Below are positions 1 to 7,769 of a DNA stretch of 11,527 bases, piece by piece. A model generated the notes under the pieces. The model ran no database searches and was not told where the DNA came from. It saw only the letters and a list, made by a program, of their open reading frames with translations. The stretch is taken from the NCBI RefSeq assembly GCF_052088025.1, contig NZ_JBQCYD010000060.1, positions 1-11,527 on the forward strand. The letters run 5' to 3'. Each line of letters begins with the position of its first letter. Position 1 is the first letter of the stretch. Position numbers and translations under genes: made by a program. Source of the DNA: Anaeromonas sp052088025. GTDB taxonomy: Bacteria; Bacillota; Clostridia; Tissierellales; SIT17.

Positions 1-146
1 TATCAGAAATAGAATTTATTATGTTTAGGTTGACCTATTTATATACTAGCACTAACTACTTAAATAGATATACCCTATATAATTAATTTTAATTAAAAAA
101 CTTAGCCAAAGCTAACTATTTACTTCTTTATTATATCTTTATTATA

Positions 147-155
147 TGATAAAAT
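147..155 (+). promoter_or_regulatory. Candidate extended -10 promoter of the ligase/racemase operon
   Basis: An extended -10 element (TG, one base, then TAAAAT) lies at 147-155, about 48 bases before the first start codon. No good -35 box sits 16-18 bases upstream, but extended -10 promoters can do without one. The rest of 1-202 is AT-rich, with a small dyad TTAGC-CAAA-GCTAA at 102-115 and no readable gene. In such AT-rich DNA chance matches are common, so this is only a candidate. Confidence 0.3.
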
Positions 156-202
156 TGATAAGATAGAAAAACTTGAACATATGATTTAAAGGAAGTGAAA
201 TA

Positions 203-1381
203 ATGAAAAATAAAGCAGTTGTTCTTGGAGCAAATTATTATATCGGACTTAGTATTATAAGATGCTTAGGAGTAAAAGGTGTCAAAGTAACTGCAATTGA
301 CTATTCTAAAGATGAAACCTATGGCTTTCATTCTAAATATTTAAATGAAAAGCTAATAGGCCCTCATTACAAAAAAGATCCTGACAAACTAGTAAAATTT
401 TTAATAAATTATTCTAAAAAGCAAGATAAAAAGCCTGTATTATTTCCTAGTGCTGACCCTTATGTAGAATTTATAGATAAATATTTGTATGAATTAAAAG
501 AGTATTATCTTATACCACAAAATGAAAAGGGACTTTATACAGATGTTATGAACAAAGAATCTCTACATAGATTAGCAGAAAAGCATGGTATAAACGTACC
601 TGAAACTATACGTCCTAATGAGGATAATTATATAGAAAAGGTAGAGGAAATCATCAAGTATCCATGCATTGTAAAACCTGTAGATTCACCTTCATTTGTA
701 AGTATATTTAGAAAAAAACTTTTTAAAGTATATAATAGAAAAGAGCTCTTAGACTCAGTAAAAAAAGCAACAGATGAAAATTTAGAAGTGATAATACAAA
801 GAATAATACCAGGGTTCGATGATCATATGTATACTTTTGATGCTCATGTAAACCAAAATAATAAGGTTACTCACTGGGTAACTTGTAGGAAACTTAGACA
901 GTATCCTATAAACTTTGGTGCTTCAGTTTACACTGAACAAAAATATACCCCAGAATTATATGATATTGGTGCTGAATTTCTAGAAGATATAGGTTTCAAA
1001 GGTTTTTCTGAAATTGAATTTAAAAAGGATTCTAAAACTCATAAGTATTATTTAATAGAAATAAACGCAAGAACGACAAACTTAAATAGCCTTTTATATA
1101 AATGTGGTATTAATATGCCATATATAGCTTATAGAGATTTAATAGGTGAGCCTTTGGAGCCTAAATCTATAAAATATGATACTAATTTAACCTTTTGGTA
1201 TGCATATGAAGACTTACTTGCAGTGAAAGATTATATTAAAACTAAACAATTAAAACCTTTAAAAATTTTAAAGTCTTATTTTAGACCAAAAGCACATGCA
1301 ATATGGGATATAAGAGATCCAAATCCAATGCTATCATTTATAAGTTCAAAATTTAAAAATACAATAAAAAAATTACTATAA
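203..1381 (+). CDS. ATP-grasp carboxylate-amine ligase, D-aspartate-ligase-like
   Basis: Predicted cytoplasmic ligase of 392 residues that would activate a carboxylate as an acyl phosphate and join it to an amine using ATP. The N-terminal pre-ATP-grasp domain opens with a glycine-containing strand-turn (VVLGANYYIG, residues 7-15). The ATP-grasp fold shows the nucleotide-binding lysine in YPCIVKP (K158), the segment IIQRIIPGFDDHM (197-209), and the metal-binding residues E272 (SEIEF) and E286/N288 (LIEINAR). The C-terminal tail carries the DIRDPNPM segment typical of this COG3919-like family. There is no signal peptide or membrane segment. The start is set by AAAGGAAGTG just upstream. It is first in an operon with a MurE-like ligase (18-base gap) and an Asp/Glu racemase. 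The general layout resembles E. faecium D-aspartate ligase, also encoded beside a racemase, so D-Asp is the favoured substrate by inference. Another carboxylate substrate is possible. Confidence 0.8.
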   Translation: MKNKAVVLGANYYIGLSIIRCLGVKGVKVTAIDYSKDETYGFHSKYLNEKLIGPHYKKDPDKLVKFLINYSKKQDKKPVLFPSADPYVEFIDKYLYELKEYYLIPQNEKGLYTDVMNKESLHRLAEKHGINVPETIRPNEDNYIEKVEEIIKYPCIVKPVDSPSFVSIFRKKLFKVYNRKELLDSVKKATDENLEVIIQRIIPGFDDHMYTFDAHVNQNNKVTHWVTCRKLRQYPINFGASVYTEQKYTPELYDIGAEFLEDIGFKGFSEIEFKKDSKTHKYYLIEINARTTNLNSLLYKCGINMPYIAYRDLIGEPLEPKSIKYDTNLTFWYAYEDLLAVKDYIKTKQLKPLKILKSYFRPKAHAIWDIRDPNPMLSFISSKFKNTIKKLL

Positions 1382-1399
1382 TATAGGAGATGAATACAA

Positions 1400-2962
1400 A
1401 TGACTAAATTAAACGAACTACTTAAATCTATTGATATTATTGAATCTTGGAATGAAAAAGATATTGATATTTCAGGGATTTCGTATCATTCAAAGAAAGT
1501 TGAAAAAGACCATATATTTGTTTGCATAAAAGGATATAAAACTGATGGTCATAAATATATAATGAGTGCCATTAATAATGGAGCTGTAGCATTAATTGTA
1601 GAAGATTTCCAAGAGGGCTGGAAGATACCACAGTATAAAGTAAATAATAGTAGAATTGCTTTAGCACACCTAAGTAGTTGCTACTATAATAATCCTTCAA
1701 ACCATATGAAAATGATAGGCATAACAGCTACTAACGGAAAAACTACTACTTCATTTATGGTAGACAAAATACTTGCTGACAATAAATATAGTACAGGACT
1801 TATTGGAACTGTTGTAAGTAAATTTTCTAATGTATCAATACCTTCAATACTTACAACTCCTGAATCATTAAATTTGCAAAATTATTTTTATCAAATGAAG
1901 AATAAAAATATTTCCCATGTGACAATGGAAGTATCTTCTTCTTCCTTGGAACTAAGTAGAGTTGCAGATGTGGATTTTGATATTGTGGCATTTAACAATA
2001 TCAGTCGTGAGCATATTGATCTTCATGGTTCATTTGAAGATTATTTTAGAGTTAAGTCAAGTCTCATTAGAAATGCCAAAGAGTCTGCTTGGGCAGTAAT
2101 TAATATCGATTCACTTATACTTAAAGAGCTAATAAGTGAAACCAAAGCTAATATTTTAACCTTTGGTGTTGAAAATAATGATGGTGATTTATCTTGTGAG
2201 GATTTAGATTTATCTACAGGAAGAGCTGTTTTTTATGTATCTATAAACAAACCTTTGAATTTAGGAAATACAAAATATAAACAAAGAAGATTTAAAATAA
2301 ATCTTTCTGTACCAGGATATCATTCTGTATATAATTCTATGAGTGCTATTGCTATTGCTCTTTTAGCTGGTGTTCCGATAAATAATATTCAAAAAAGCCT
2401 TGAAAATTTCATTGGAGTTGAAAGACGATTCCAATTTATATTTGAAGATAACTTTAAAATTATAGATGATCATTTTGCAAATATAGGGAATATCAATGTC
2501 ACTCTTGCTACACTTAATAAGATGGTTTATAAAGATTTACATTTGATATACGCAATAAGAGGAAGTAGGGGAAAGATAGTTAACAAAGAAAATGCTTTAG
2601 CTATAGTAGAATGGTCTCATAAATTAGGTTTTAAAAAAATAATAGCAACTACAAGTGATTCTCATGTTACTGACAAAGATAAAGTGATTCAAGAAGAATT
2701 AGATATATTTATGAATATTATGGATGAAAATAATATTGAAGTAGATTTATATAATGAATTACCTGATGCAATTAATGAAGGGATTTCAAGAGCAAAAGAT
2801 AGTGATGTAGTACTTCTTGCAGGGTGTCAAGGAATGGATTATGGTGCTCACATTGCACTTAAAATTATGCATCTTCTAAGACCAGATATAGATGAAGATT
2901 TATTATATGCACCTTTAAAAGATAGAGTAGCTGGTTCATTAGAATTAGGAAGCATTGAATAA
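1400..2962 (+). CDS. MurE-like Mur ligase, divergent substrate motifs
   Basis: ATP-dependent amide ligase of 520 residues with the three-domain Mur plan and close to MurE length. The N-terminal UDP-binding-like domain (about 1-100) contains ISYHSKK and FVCIKG, matching the MurE pattern. The central ATPase has the P-loop GITATNGKTTT (107-117), the metal-binding region MEVSSSS (176-182), FNNISREHIDLHG (198-210), and K219 at the position of the carbamylated lysine. The C-terminal domain starts near PGYHSVYN (305-312) and ERRFQ (341-345). Several normally fixed motifs are changed. EVSSHA reads EVSSSS. The DNPR amino-acid-selectivity motif is replaced by DSHV (420-423). The terminal GKGHE-type motif is replaced by GCQGMD (475-480). 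It therefore probably does not add meso-DAP, and may not be the housekeeping MurE. RBS AGGAGATG precedes the ATG. It lies in the middle of the operon, and the racemase gene follows after 13 bases. UDP-MurNAc-peptide as acceptor is inference. Confidence 0.8.
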   Translation: MTKLNELLKSIDIIESWNEKDIDISGISYHSKKVEKDHIFVCIKGYKTDGHKYIMSAINNGAVALIVEDFQEGWKIPQYKVNNSRIALAHLSSCYYNNPSNHMKMIGITATNGKTTTSFMVDKILADNKYSTGLIGTVVSKFSNVSIPSILTTPESLNLQNYFYQMKNKNISHVTMEVSSSSLELSRVADVDFDIVAFNNISREHIDLHGSFEDYFRVKSSLIRNAKESAWAVINIDSLILKELISETKANILTFGVENNDGDLSCEDLDLSTGRAVFYVSINKPLNLGNTKYKQRRFKINLSVPGYHSVYNSMSAIAIALLAGVPINNIQKSLENFIGVERRFQFIFEDNFKIIDDHFANIGNINVTLATLNKMVYKDLHLIYAIRGSRGKIVNKENALAIVEWSHKLGFKKIIATTSDSHVTDKDKVIQEELDIFMNIMDENNIEVDLYNELPDAINEGISRAKDSDVVLLAGCQGMDYGAHIALKIMHLLRPDIDEDLLYAPLKDRVAGSLELGSIE

Positions 2963-2975
2963 AGGAGTTTTATAA

Positions 2976-3668
2976 ATGAATGATAAAGTTATAGGTATAT
3001 TAGGAGGAATGGGGCCAGAAGCTACTGCTGATTTGTTTTTAAAAATTATAAAATCAACAAAAGTAAACTCAGATCAAGATCATTATAGGATAATTATTGA
3101 TAATAATCCTAAAATACCTGATAGAACTAAATATATATTAGGATTGGAAGAAAATCCACTACCTGCTATAATAGAAACAGGTAAGAACCTAGAAAAAGCT
3201 GGTGTAGATATAGCATGTATACCTTGCATTACATCACATTATTTTATAGAAGAAGTACAAAAAAATTTAGAGATACCAATTTTAAACTCATTAGCACAAA
3301 CAAATAAATATATCGAAAAAAATTATACTAATACTACAAAAATTGGAATACTTGCAACTACTGGAACTATCAATACAAAGTTATTTGAAAAATATATTAA
3401 AAATGTAAATATAATTTATCCAGATAAAAATACCCAAAATAATAATGTAATGGAAGCTATATATAGTGAAAAAGGTATAAAAAATGGAAATACAAATGGA
3501 TATCCACTTAATTTATTAATAGAAGCTAGTAATAAACTTATACGAAATGGTGCTGAGATTATAATTTCTGGATGTACAGAAATAGCATTAGTTTTAAAAC
3601 AATGTCATATTTCTGTACCATTATTAGACCCAATGAAAATAGTAGCAGAAGCAATAACAAGGAGCTGA
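2976..3668 (+). CDS. Aspartate/glutamate racemase family protein
   Basis: PLP-independent, two-cysteine amino-acid racemase of 230 residues, the usual family length, predicted cytoplasmic. The N-terminus has the family GILGGMGPEAT signature (7-17). D42-N43 followed by PKIPDRT (45-51) is the substrate-binding stretch. Both catalytic cysteines are present: C84 in IPCITSHYF and C200 in SGCTEIAL. The first motif is C-I-T where most members have C-N-T. The RBS AAAGGAG lies 8 bases before the ATG. Its end overlaps the operon's terminator hairpin, so its last codons form part of the stem. Position behind an ATP-grasp ligase and a Mur ligase suggests it feeds them a D-amino acid. D-Asp is more likely than D-Glu because it groups with the aspartate-type branch rather than MurI, but specificity cannot be read from sequence alone. 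Broad-specificity racemization is possible. Confidence 0.85.
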   Translation: MNDKVIGILGGMGPEATADLFLKIIKSTKVNSDQDHYRIIIDNNPKIPDRTKYILGLEENPLPAIIETGKNLEKAGVDIACIPCITSHYFIEEVQKNLEIPILNSLAQTNKYIEKNYTNTTKIGILATTGTINTKLFEKYIKNVNIIYPDKNTQNNNVMEAIYSEKGIKNGNTNGYPLNLLIEASNKLIRNGAEIIISGCTEIALVLKQCHISVPLLDPMKIVAEAITRS

Positions 3669-3697
3669 CATAAGTTTATGTCAGCTCCTTGTTATTG
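3652..3697. terminator. Bidirectional hairpin between convergent genes
   Basis: Perfect inverted repeat with 22-base arms (3652-3673 and 3676-3697) and a 2-base spacer. The core is CAAGGAGCTGACATAA and its complement. It overlaps the last six codons of the racemase gene and ends one base before the TAG stop of the convergent penicillin-binding protein gene. On the plus side a short T-rich tract (CTTTTT) follows a few bases later. The minus side has only a weak TATTTT further on. The position between converging operons fits a shared terminator. Confidence 0.75.
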
Positions 3698-3698
3698 T

Positions 3699-5720
3699 CT
3701 ACTTTTTCAAATATTCCTCTATTATATTTTTGACCTTTGGAACTACAAAATGGCTTCCACCTCTACCTTCTACTCCTTCTATCATCATAGAAATTACAAG
3801 CTTAGGCTCATCTACATTCATAGCTACAAACCAACCATTTTCTTTTCCTTTTTCATCCTTAGATGACTTTAATTCAGCTGTACCAGTTTTTCCAGCTAAT
3901 TTTATACCATTTATTTTTGCTTCCTTGCCAGTTCCATTTTCATCTTCTATTACATTGGTTAAACTATCTAGCAATATATCCTTGTTTTGATCAGATATAA
4001 TATCTTCCTTCCAAATCTCTGACTTAATAGTTTCATCAATTTCTAATGTTGGCTTCATAATATCTCCATTGTTTACAAGTGAACTATATATAAGAGACAG
4101 ATGAAGTGGACTTACAAGAACTTGTCCTTGACCATAGCCTGTATTTGCAAGTAATACTTCACTATCTATTTGATTTTTATTGGCTATTTGTGATTTTTCT
4201 ATAGGATAAGATACAGGTAGTTCTTCATTAAATCCAAACTTTTTACTAGAGTCAAGAAAGTCTTGTGCTCCAATTTTAATTGCAGCCATTGCAAAATATA
4301 TATTATCTGAATAGACAAATGCATCATTTAAATCTACATTTGATAATTTTTGACTAACTCTATTTACCTTATAATCTCCCCAAGATTTATCCTTCTGCCA
4401 ACTCTTACCATTTATACTTATTTTTTCAGATGGATCTATACTACCTTCATCTAAAGCTATAGCTGCTGTTACAAGTTTAAATGTAGAACCTGGAGAATAT
4501 ACATCATTAAATCTATTTTGAAGTCTATCTATATTTTCTTCATCAAATTTTTGAGCTTCAGAATCAGATAGATACGTGCTAAATATATTTGAATCAAATG
4601 AAGGTGAACTTACCATAGCAAGAACTTCGCCTGATTTTGGATCGATTGCAGAAGATGCTCCTACTTCACCATCCATCTCTTCATATATTTTTTCTTGCAA
4701 ACTACTGTCAATAGCTAACTTTAAATCTTCACCATCTTCTGGTCTGGTTTTAGCTATGATTATTTTATCTATTTCTTCACCATCAGATATTTTTGAAATA
4801 TAAATTTCTTTACCATCATTTGCACGAAGAGTTTTTTCATATACGGTTTCTAAACCTAGTTTTCCAATTACACTTCTATTATTATAGAAATTTTCCTCAT
4901 CTTTTTCTAATTCTTCTTTTGTTATAGGTCTAATGTAACCTATTAAAGCACCAAAAGCTTCACCACCTGGATATATTCTTTCATTTATCTCTTGATATTT
5001 GACACCTTCTATTTCTAATAACTCTGATAATATAGTATTATCAACTGAAATTTTAACAATAGGTACAAAATATTCAGGATTAGTGTTTTTTTCTAATGCT
5101 GTTTTTATCCTCTCTTCATCTATATCTAATATTTGTGACATTTTACTTATATTATTTTGCTTTTGATTTTCAAATAACTTTGGGTATATTCCTATATTAT
5201 ATCTTGTCCCATTTATAGCAAGACCATTTCCAAATTTATCATAAATTTCTCCTCTTTTTGCATCTAAAGTATCTACTCTTACCTTATCTTCTTTACTCAT
5301 TTGAGGAAATATCAAGCTTTCATCCCATTCTACAAGCCATATATATTCATCATCTATTTTTTCTTTAACCATTTTAGCTTCATAAGCTTCTATTTCTACT
5401 TTTCCTGCTAAAGTGTTCATAGATATATCAAACTTTATTTCTTCACTATCTTCATCATTTTCATTCACTGATATATTTATATCTTTTGCGCCAATTCCAT
5501 CATAAATATTCTTATATCTATCTATAAAATCTTCTTTTGATATATATTTTTTTGAATCCTTAGATAATATTTCATACATAGCTTCATAATCTTTATCTTC
5601 CCATTTAACCTCATAAGTATTAAAGGCTTCACTAGCTGTTTGTTTATCGCAAGCTGTAAATACTAATATAGTAATTAATATCAAACTTATTAATAATAAT
5701 TTCACTTTAATTCTTTTCAC
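3699..5720 (-). CDS. Class B penicillin-binding protein with MecA-type N-terminal domain
   Basis: Membrane-anchored D,D-transpeptidase of 673 residues that cross-links peptidoglycan outside the membrane. Residues 1-23 form a lipoprotein signal with lipobox FTAC, so C24 is the probable lipidated residue. Residues about 26-140 resemble the NTF2-like MecA N-terminal domain. The dimerisation-like region follows (about 150-310; RGEIYDKFGNGLA at 156-168). The transpeptidase domain holds all three active-site motifs: S412-TFK (STFK), S471-D-N (SDN) and K611-T-G-T (KTGT). This architecture is that of the PBP2a / enterococcal PBP5 / B. subtilis PBP3 group (subclass B3), many of which bind beta-lactams poorly. 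That property is not shown here. The start is GTG at 5718-5720, six bases from a strong AAGGAGGT. It lies downstream of the LtaS-like gene on the same strand, separated by a terminator, and converges on the D-amino-acid ligase operon. Function as a transpeptidase is well supported; the preferred stem peptide is unknown. Confidence 0.9.
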   Translation of the reverse strand: MKRIKVKLLLISLILITILVFTACDKQTASEAFNTYEVKWEDKDYEAMYEILSKDSKKYISKEDFIDRYKNIYDGIGAKDINISVNENDEDSEEIKFDISMNTLAGKVEIEAYEAKMVKEKIDDEYIWLVEWDESLIFPQMSKEDKVRVDTLDAKRGEIYDKFGNGLAINGTRYNIGIYPKLFENQKQNNISKMSQILDIDEERIKTALEKNTNPEYFVPIVKISVDNTILSELLEIEGVKYQEINERIYPGGEAFGALIGYIRPITKEELEKDEENFYNNRSVIGKLGLETVYEKTLRANDGKEIYISKISDGEEIDKIIIAKTRPEDGEDLKLAIDSSLQEKIYEEMDGEVGASSAIDPKSGEVLAMVSSPSFDSNIFSTYLSDSEAQKFDEENIDRLQNRFNDVYSPGSTFKLVTAAIALDEGSIDPSEKISINGKSWQKDKSWGDYKVNRVSQKLSNVDLNDAFVYSDNIYFAMAAIKIGAQDFLDSSKKFGFNEELPVSYPIEKSQIANKNQIDSEVLLANTGYGQGQVLVSPLHLSLIYSSLVNNGDIMKPTLEIDETIKSEIWKEDIISDQNKDILLDSLTNVIEDENGTGKEAKINGIKLAGKTGTAELKSSKDEKGKENGWFVAMNVDEPKLVISMMIEGVEGRGGSHFVVPKVKNIIEEYLKK

Positions 5721-5751
5721 TAAATTACCTCCTTAAAAAATTGATATGCAA

Positions 5752-5780
5752 AAAGGTAACCTAAAATTTAGGTCACCTTT
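5752..5780 (-). terminator. Intrinsic terminator after the LtaS-like gene
   Basis: Stem arms at 5752-5765 and 5767-5780 (AAAGGTGACCTAAA when read on the minus strand). In the minus-strand transcript one pair is a G-U wobble and the stem is otherwise complete. In the plus direction the same pair would be an A-C mismatch. A TTTTTGCAT tract follows on the minus strand. Both points set its direction as minus. It lies only 31 bases above the PBP start codon. Confidence 0.8.
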
Positions 5781-5792
5781 AAATAATGTCAT

Positions 5793-7769
5793 TTAGCTAA
5801 CTGGTTCAGTATACATAATAGACCTTTGTTGTGGTGTCAATACCTTTTGATGAGCAAGTAAACCATTGAAAAATCTTATTAAATCATTTTGTATAATCTT
5901 ATTTGATAAATCTATTTCTTTATCTATATTTTCATTAGTAACTACAAGTGATGGGTTTTCTATCACTCTATCACTTTCAAATGAATACAATTTAGAGTCT
6001 GATACTGAATAATAATGCTTTTCATTTAACCACGATCCATCAGGAAATACTACATTATTTTCCTTTGCACTCATCATATCTTGACCTATTTGATATGGAT
6101 TAAATATGCCTAACATATTTGATATTGTAGGTAAGGCATCTACCATACCCATAGGTGCATCAATTGTTTGACTAAACTTTTGATCTTTTGACCAAATTAT
6201 AAATGGAGTTTTTGTAAGTTCTTTTTTAAATGTACCATTTATAGCAACATATTCTGGATCTTCTTTTGTATAATATTCTCCACTTTCTTTATCATAATTA
6301 AAAGCCTTACTGTAGTCTGAATTTGATATCTTTGCAAGATGATCTCCATATAAAACTATCACTGCATTATCTAATAATCCTTCCTTATCCATTCCCTCTA
6401 CAAAAGATTTCAAGGCTGTATCTGCATAATGATACGATTTTAGATAATTTCCAATATCAGTTCCTTCTAAATGACCTACATTAAACTCTGGGTACTTTTC
6501 TACATCATCAAAAGGATAATGATTAGATAAGGTTATAAGTGTTGATAATACTGGTTTTTGTTCTTCTTCTTTAATTTGTTTAATCTTTTGTATTGACTGA
6601 TTAAAGAATGAAACATCACTTAAACCAAGTCCAATTTCTTCATCTATATTATAATCATCCTTAGAGAAGAATCTGTCATAACCTAAATTTTCATGCATTA
6701 TATTTCTATTCCAAAAGTCACCATTATTCCCATGCATACTCATAGTATAATAACCCTTATCTTTTAAAAGCTTTTCCATAGATACATAATCTCTATCTGC
6801 ATGAGTCATAAATACTGTACCATTATTTATAGGTAAAAGTGAGGTATTAAATGTAAATTCTGAATCACTACTAGTACCTACGGAATGTTGAGTATAAAAA
6901 TTCTCGAAATTAAGTCCTTCACTAGCCATTTTATTTAAAAATGGAGTTACAGGACCATCTTCAAATTCTTGATCCATAGCAAAACTTTCAGCACTTTCAT
7001 AATGTATTACATATACATCCTTACCTTCAAATATATTTGTATATTCATTTTCCTTTTTTATATTTATATTTTTTTCAACTAAATCTTCTAATAAAATAGT
7101 AGCTTCTTCATCTTTCATTTCAGGTACACTACTTGAAGCAATATTCTTCACAAAATCAGCAGTTGTATATGAATATATCCCTAATTGTTCAACTAAATAT
7201 GGTCTATTCCATTGTTTTACTATACGAGATTTGTCAGTGTTAGTTAATGTAGTAAATACAAATGTTAAAATCACTAAACCTATTACTACAGGTGGTAGGA
7301 ATTCTAATCTGCTTCTATTTTGTTCTGCTCTTACAAAGAAGTCCTTTGTTTTTAATTTCTTTATAGCTACAATCAATACTATTGTAGGAATAAAAAATAA
7401 CAATACCTTTAAATCTAAAGTTTTTACAACACTATCTGCTACACCTTTAACTTGACTAAGTTGCTTGAGTAAAGAAAAAGATAAAAACGAACTATAATGT
7501 TTATAATAAATATAATTCATTCCATTTAACATACCAAAAAATACTGATAAAGTTACATATAAGTAATTTCTACGTCTATATGATAAAAAGAGTGCTAATA
7601 AACTTATAAATATAATCATCGGTATTGTAGTTAGAATAGGTTTCCAATAAGATATTCCTCCTACAGTCATTTTTCTTAATAAGATATCATTAAAAATTGC
7701 TCCTAATATTAAAACTATAAATATTATATTCTTTTTAAATCCACCTAATATTTTATTTTTAAAACTCAT
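5793..7769 (-). CDS. LTA synthase-family sulfatase-fold phosphoglycerol transferase
   Basis: Polytopic membrane enzyme of 658 residues, close to the 646 of S. aureus LtaS, expected to transfer glycerol phosphate from phosphatidylglycerol onto a surface polymer or glycolipid. Five hydrophobic segments occupy about residues 14-30, 43-63, 69-86, 121-137 and 159-176. A linker leads to the extracellular alkaline-phosphatase-like domain from about 248 onward. Recognisable active-site positions are E258 (HYESAESF), W353 and R355 (DFWNRN), H417 (SNHYPF) and D476-H477 (LYGDH), matching metal- or glycerophosphate-binding residues of LtaS. The nucleophile segment reads SVGTSSDSEF (296-305) instead of GKTSD, so the nucleophile could be T299 or S300. 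RBS GAGGGG precedes the ATG. It has its own terminator and is followed by a PBP gene. The exact polymer made is not determinable; a paralogue such as a primase or a modified-polymer synthase is an alternative. Confidence 0.85.
   Translation of the reverse strand: MSFKNKILGGFKKNIIFIVLILGAIFNDILLRKMTVGGISYWKPILTTIPMIIFISLLALFLSYRRRNYLYVTLSVFFGMLNGMNYIYYKHYSSFLSFSLLKQLSQVKGVADSVVKTLDLKVLLFFIPTIVLIVAIKKLKTKDFFVRAEQNRSRLEFLPPVVIGLVILTFVFTTLTNTDKSRIVKQWNRPYLVEQLGIYSYTTADFVKNIASSSVPEMKDEEATILLEDLVEKNINIKKENEYTNIFEGKDVYVIHYESAESFAMDQEFEDGPVTPFLNKMASEGLNFENFYTQHSVGTSSDSEFTFNTSLLPINNGTVFMTHADRDYVSMEKLLKDKGYYTMSMHGNNGDFWNRNIMHENLGYDRFFSKDDYNIDEEIGLGLSDVSFFNQSIQKIKQIKEEEQKPVLSTLITLSNHYPFDDVEKYPEFNVGHLEGTDIGNYLKSYHYADTALKSFVEGMDKEGLLDNAVIVLYGDHLAKISNSDYSKAFNYDKESGEYYTKEDPEYVAINGTFKKELTKTPFIIWSKDQKFSQTIDAPMGMVDALPTISNMLGIFNPYQIGQDMMSAKENNVVFPDGSWLNEKHYYSVSDSKLYSFESDRVIENPSLVVTNENIDKEIDLSNKIIQNDLIRFFNGLLAHQKVLTPQQRSIMYTEPVS

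Noticed and set aside
30..58. TTGACC at 30-35 as a -35 box for the first operon
   Set aside because: At 17 bases the partner would be TAACTA, a poor -10 match, and the resulting leader would be over 130 bases. The extended -10 at 147-155 is more likely.
1400..2962. MurT of the MurT-GatD amidating complex
   Set aside because: No cysteine-rich zinc ribbon is visible in the central domain and no GatD-like glutaminase gene is adjacent.
1400..3668. Poly-gamma-glutamate capsule synthesis (PgsB/CapB plus racemase)
   Set aside because: The Mur-type protein has full MurE domain order and length, and no CapC/PgsC or CapA/PgsA membrane partners are encoded nearby.
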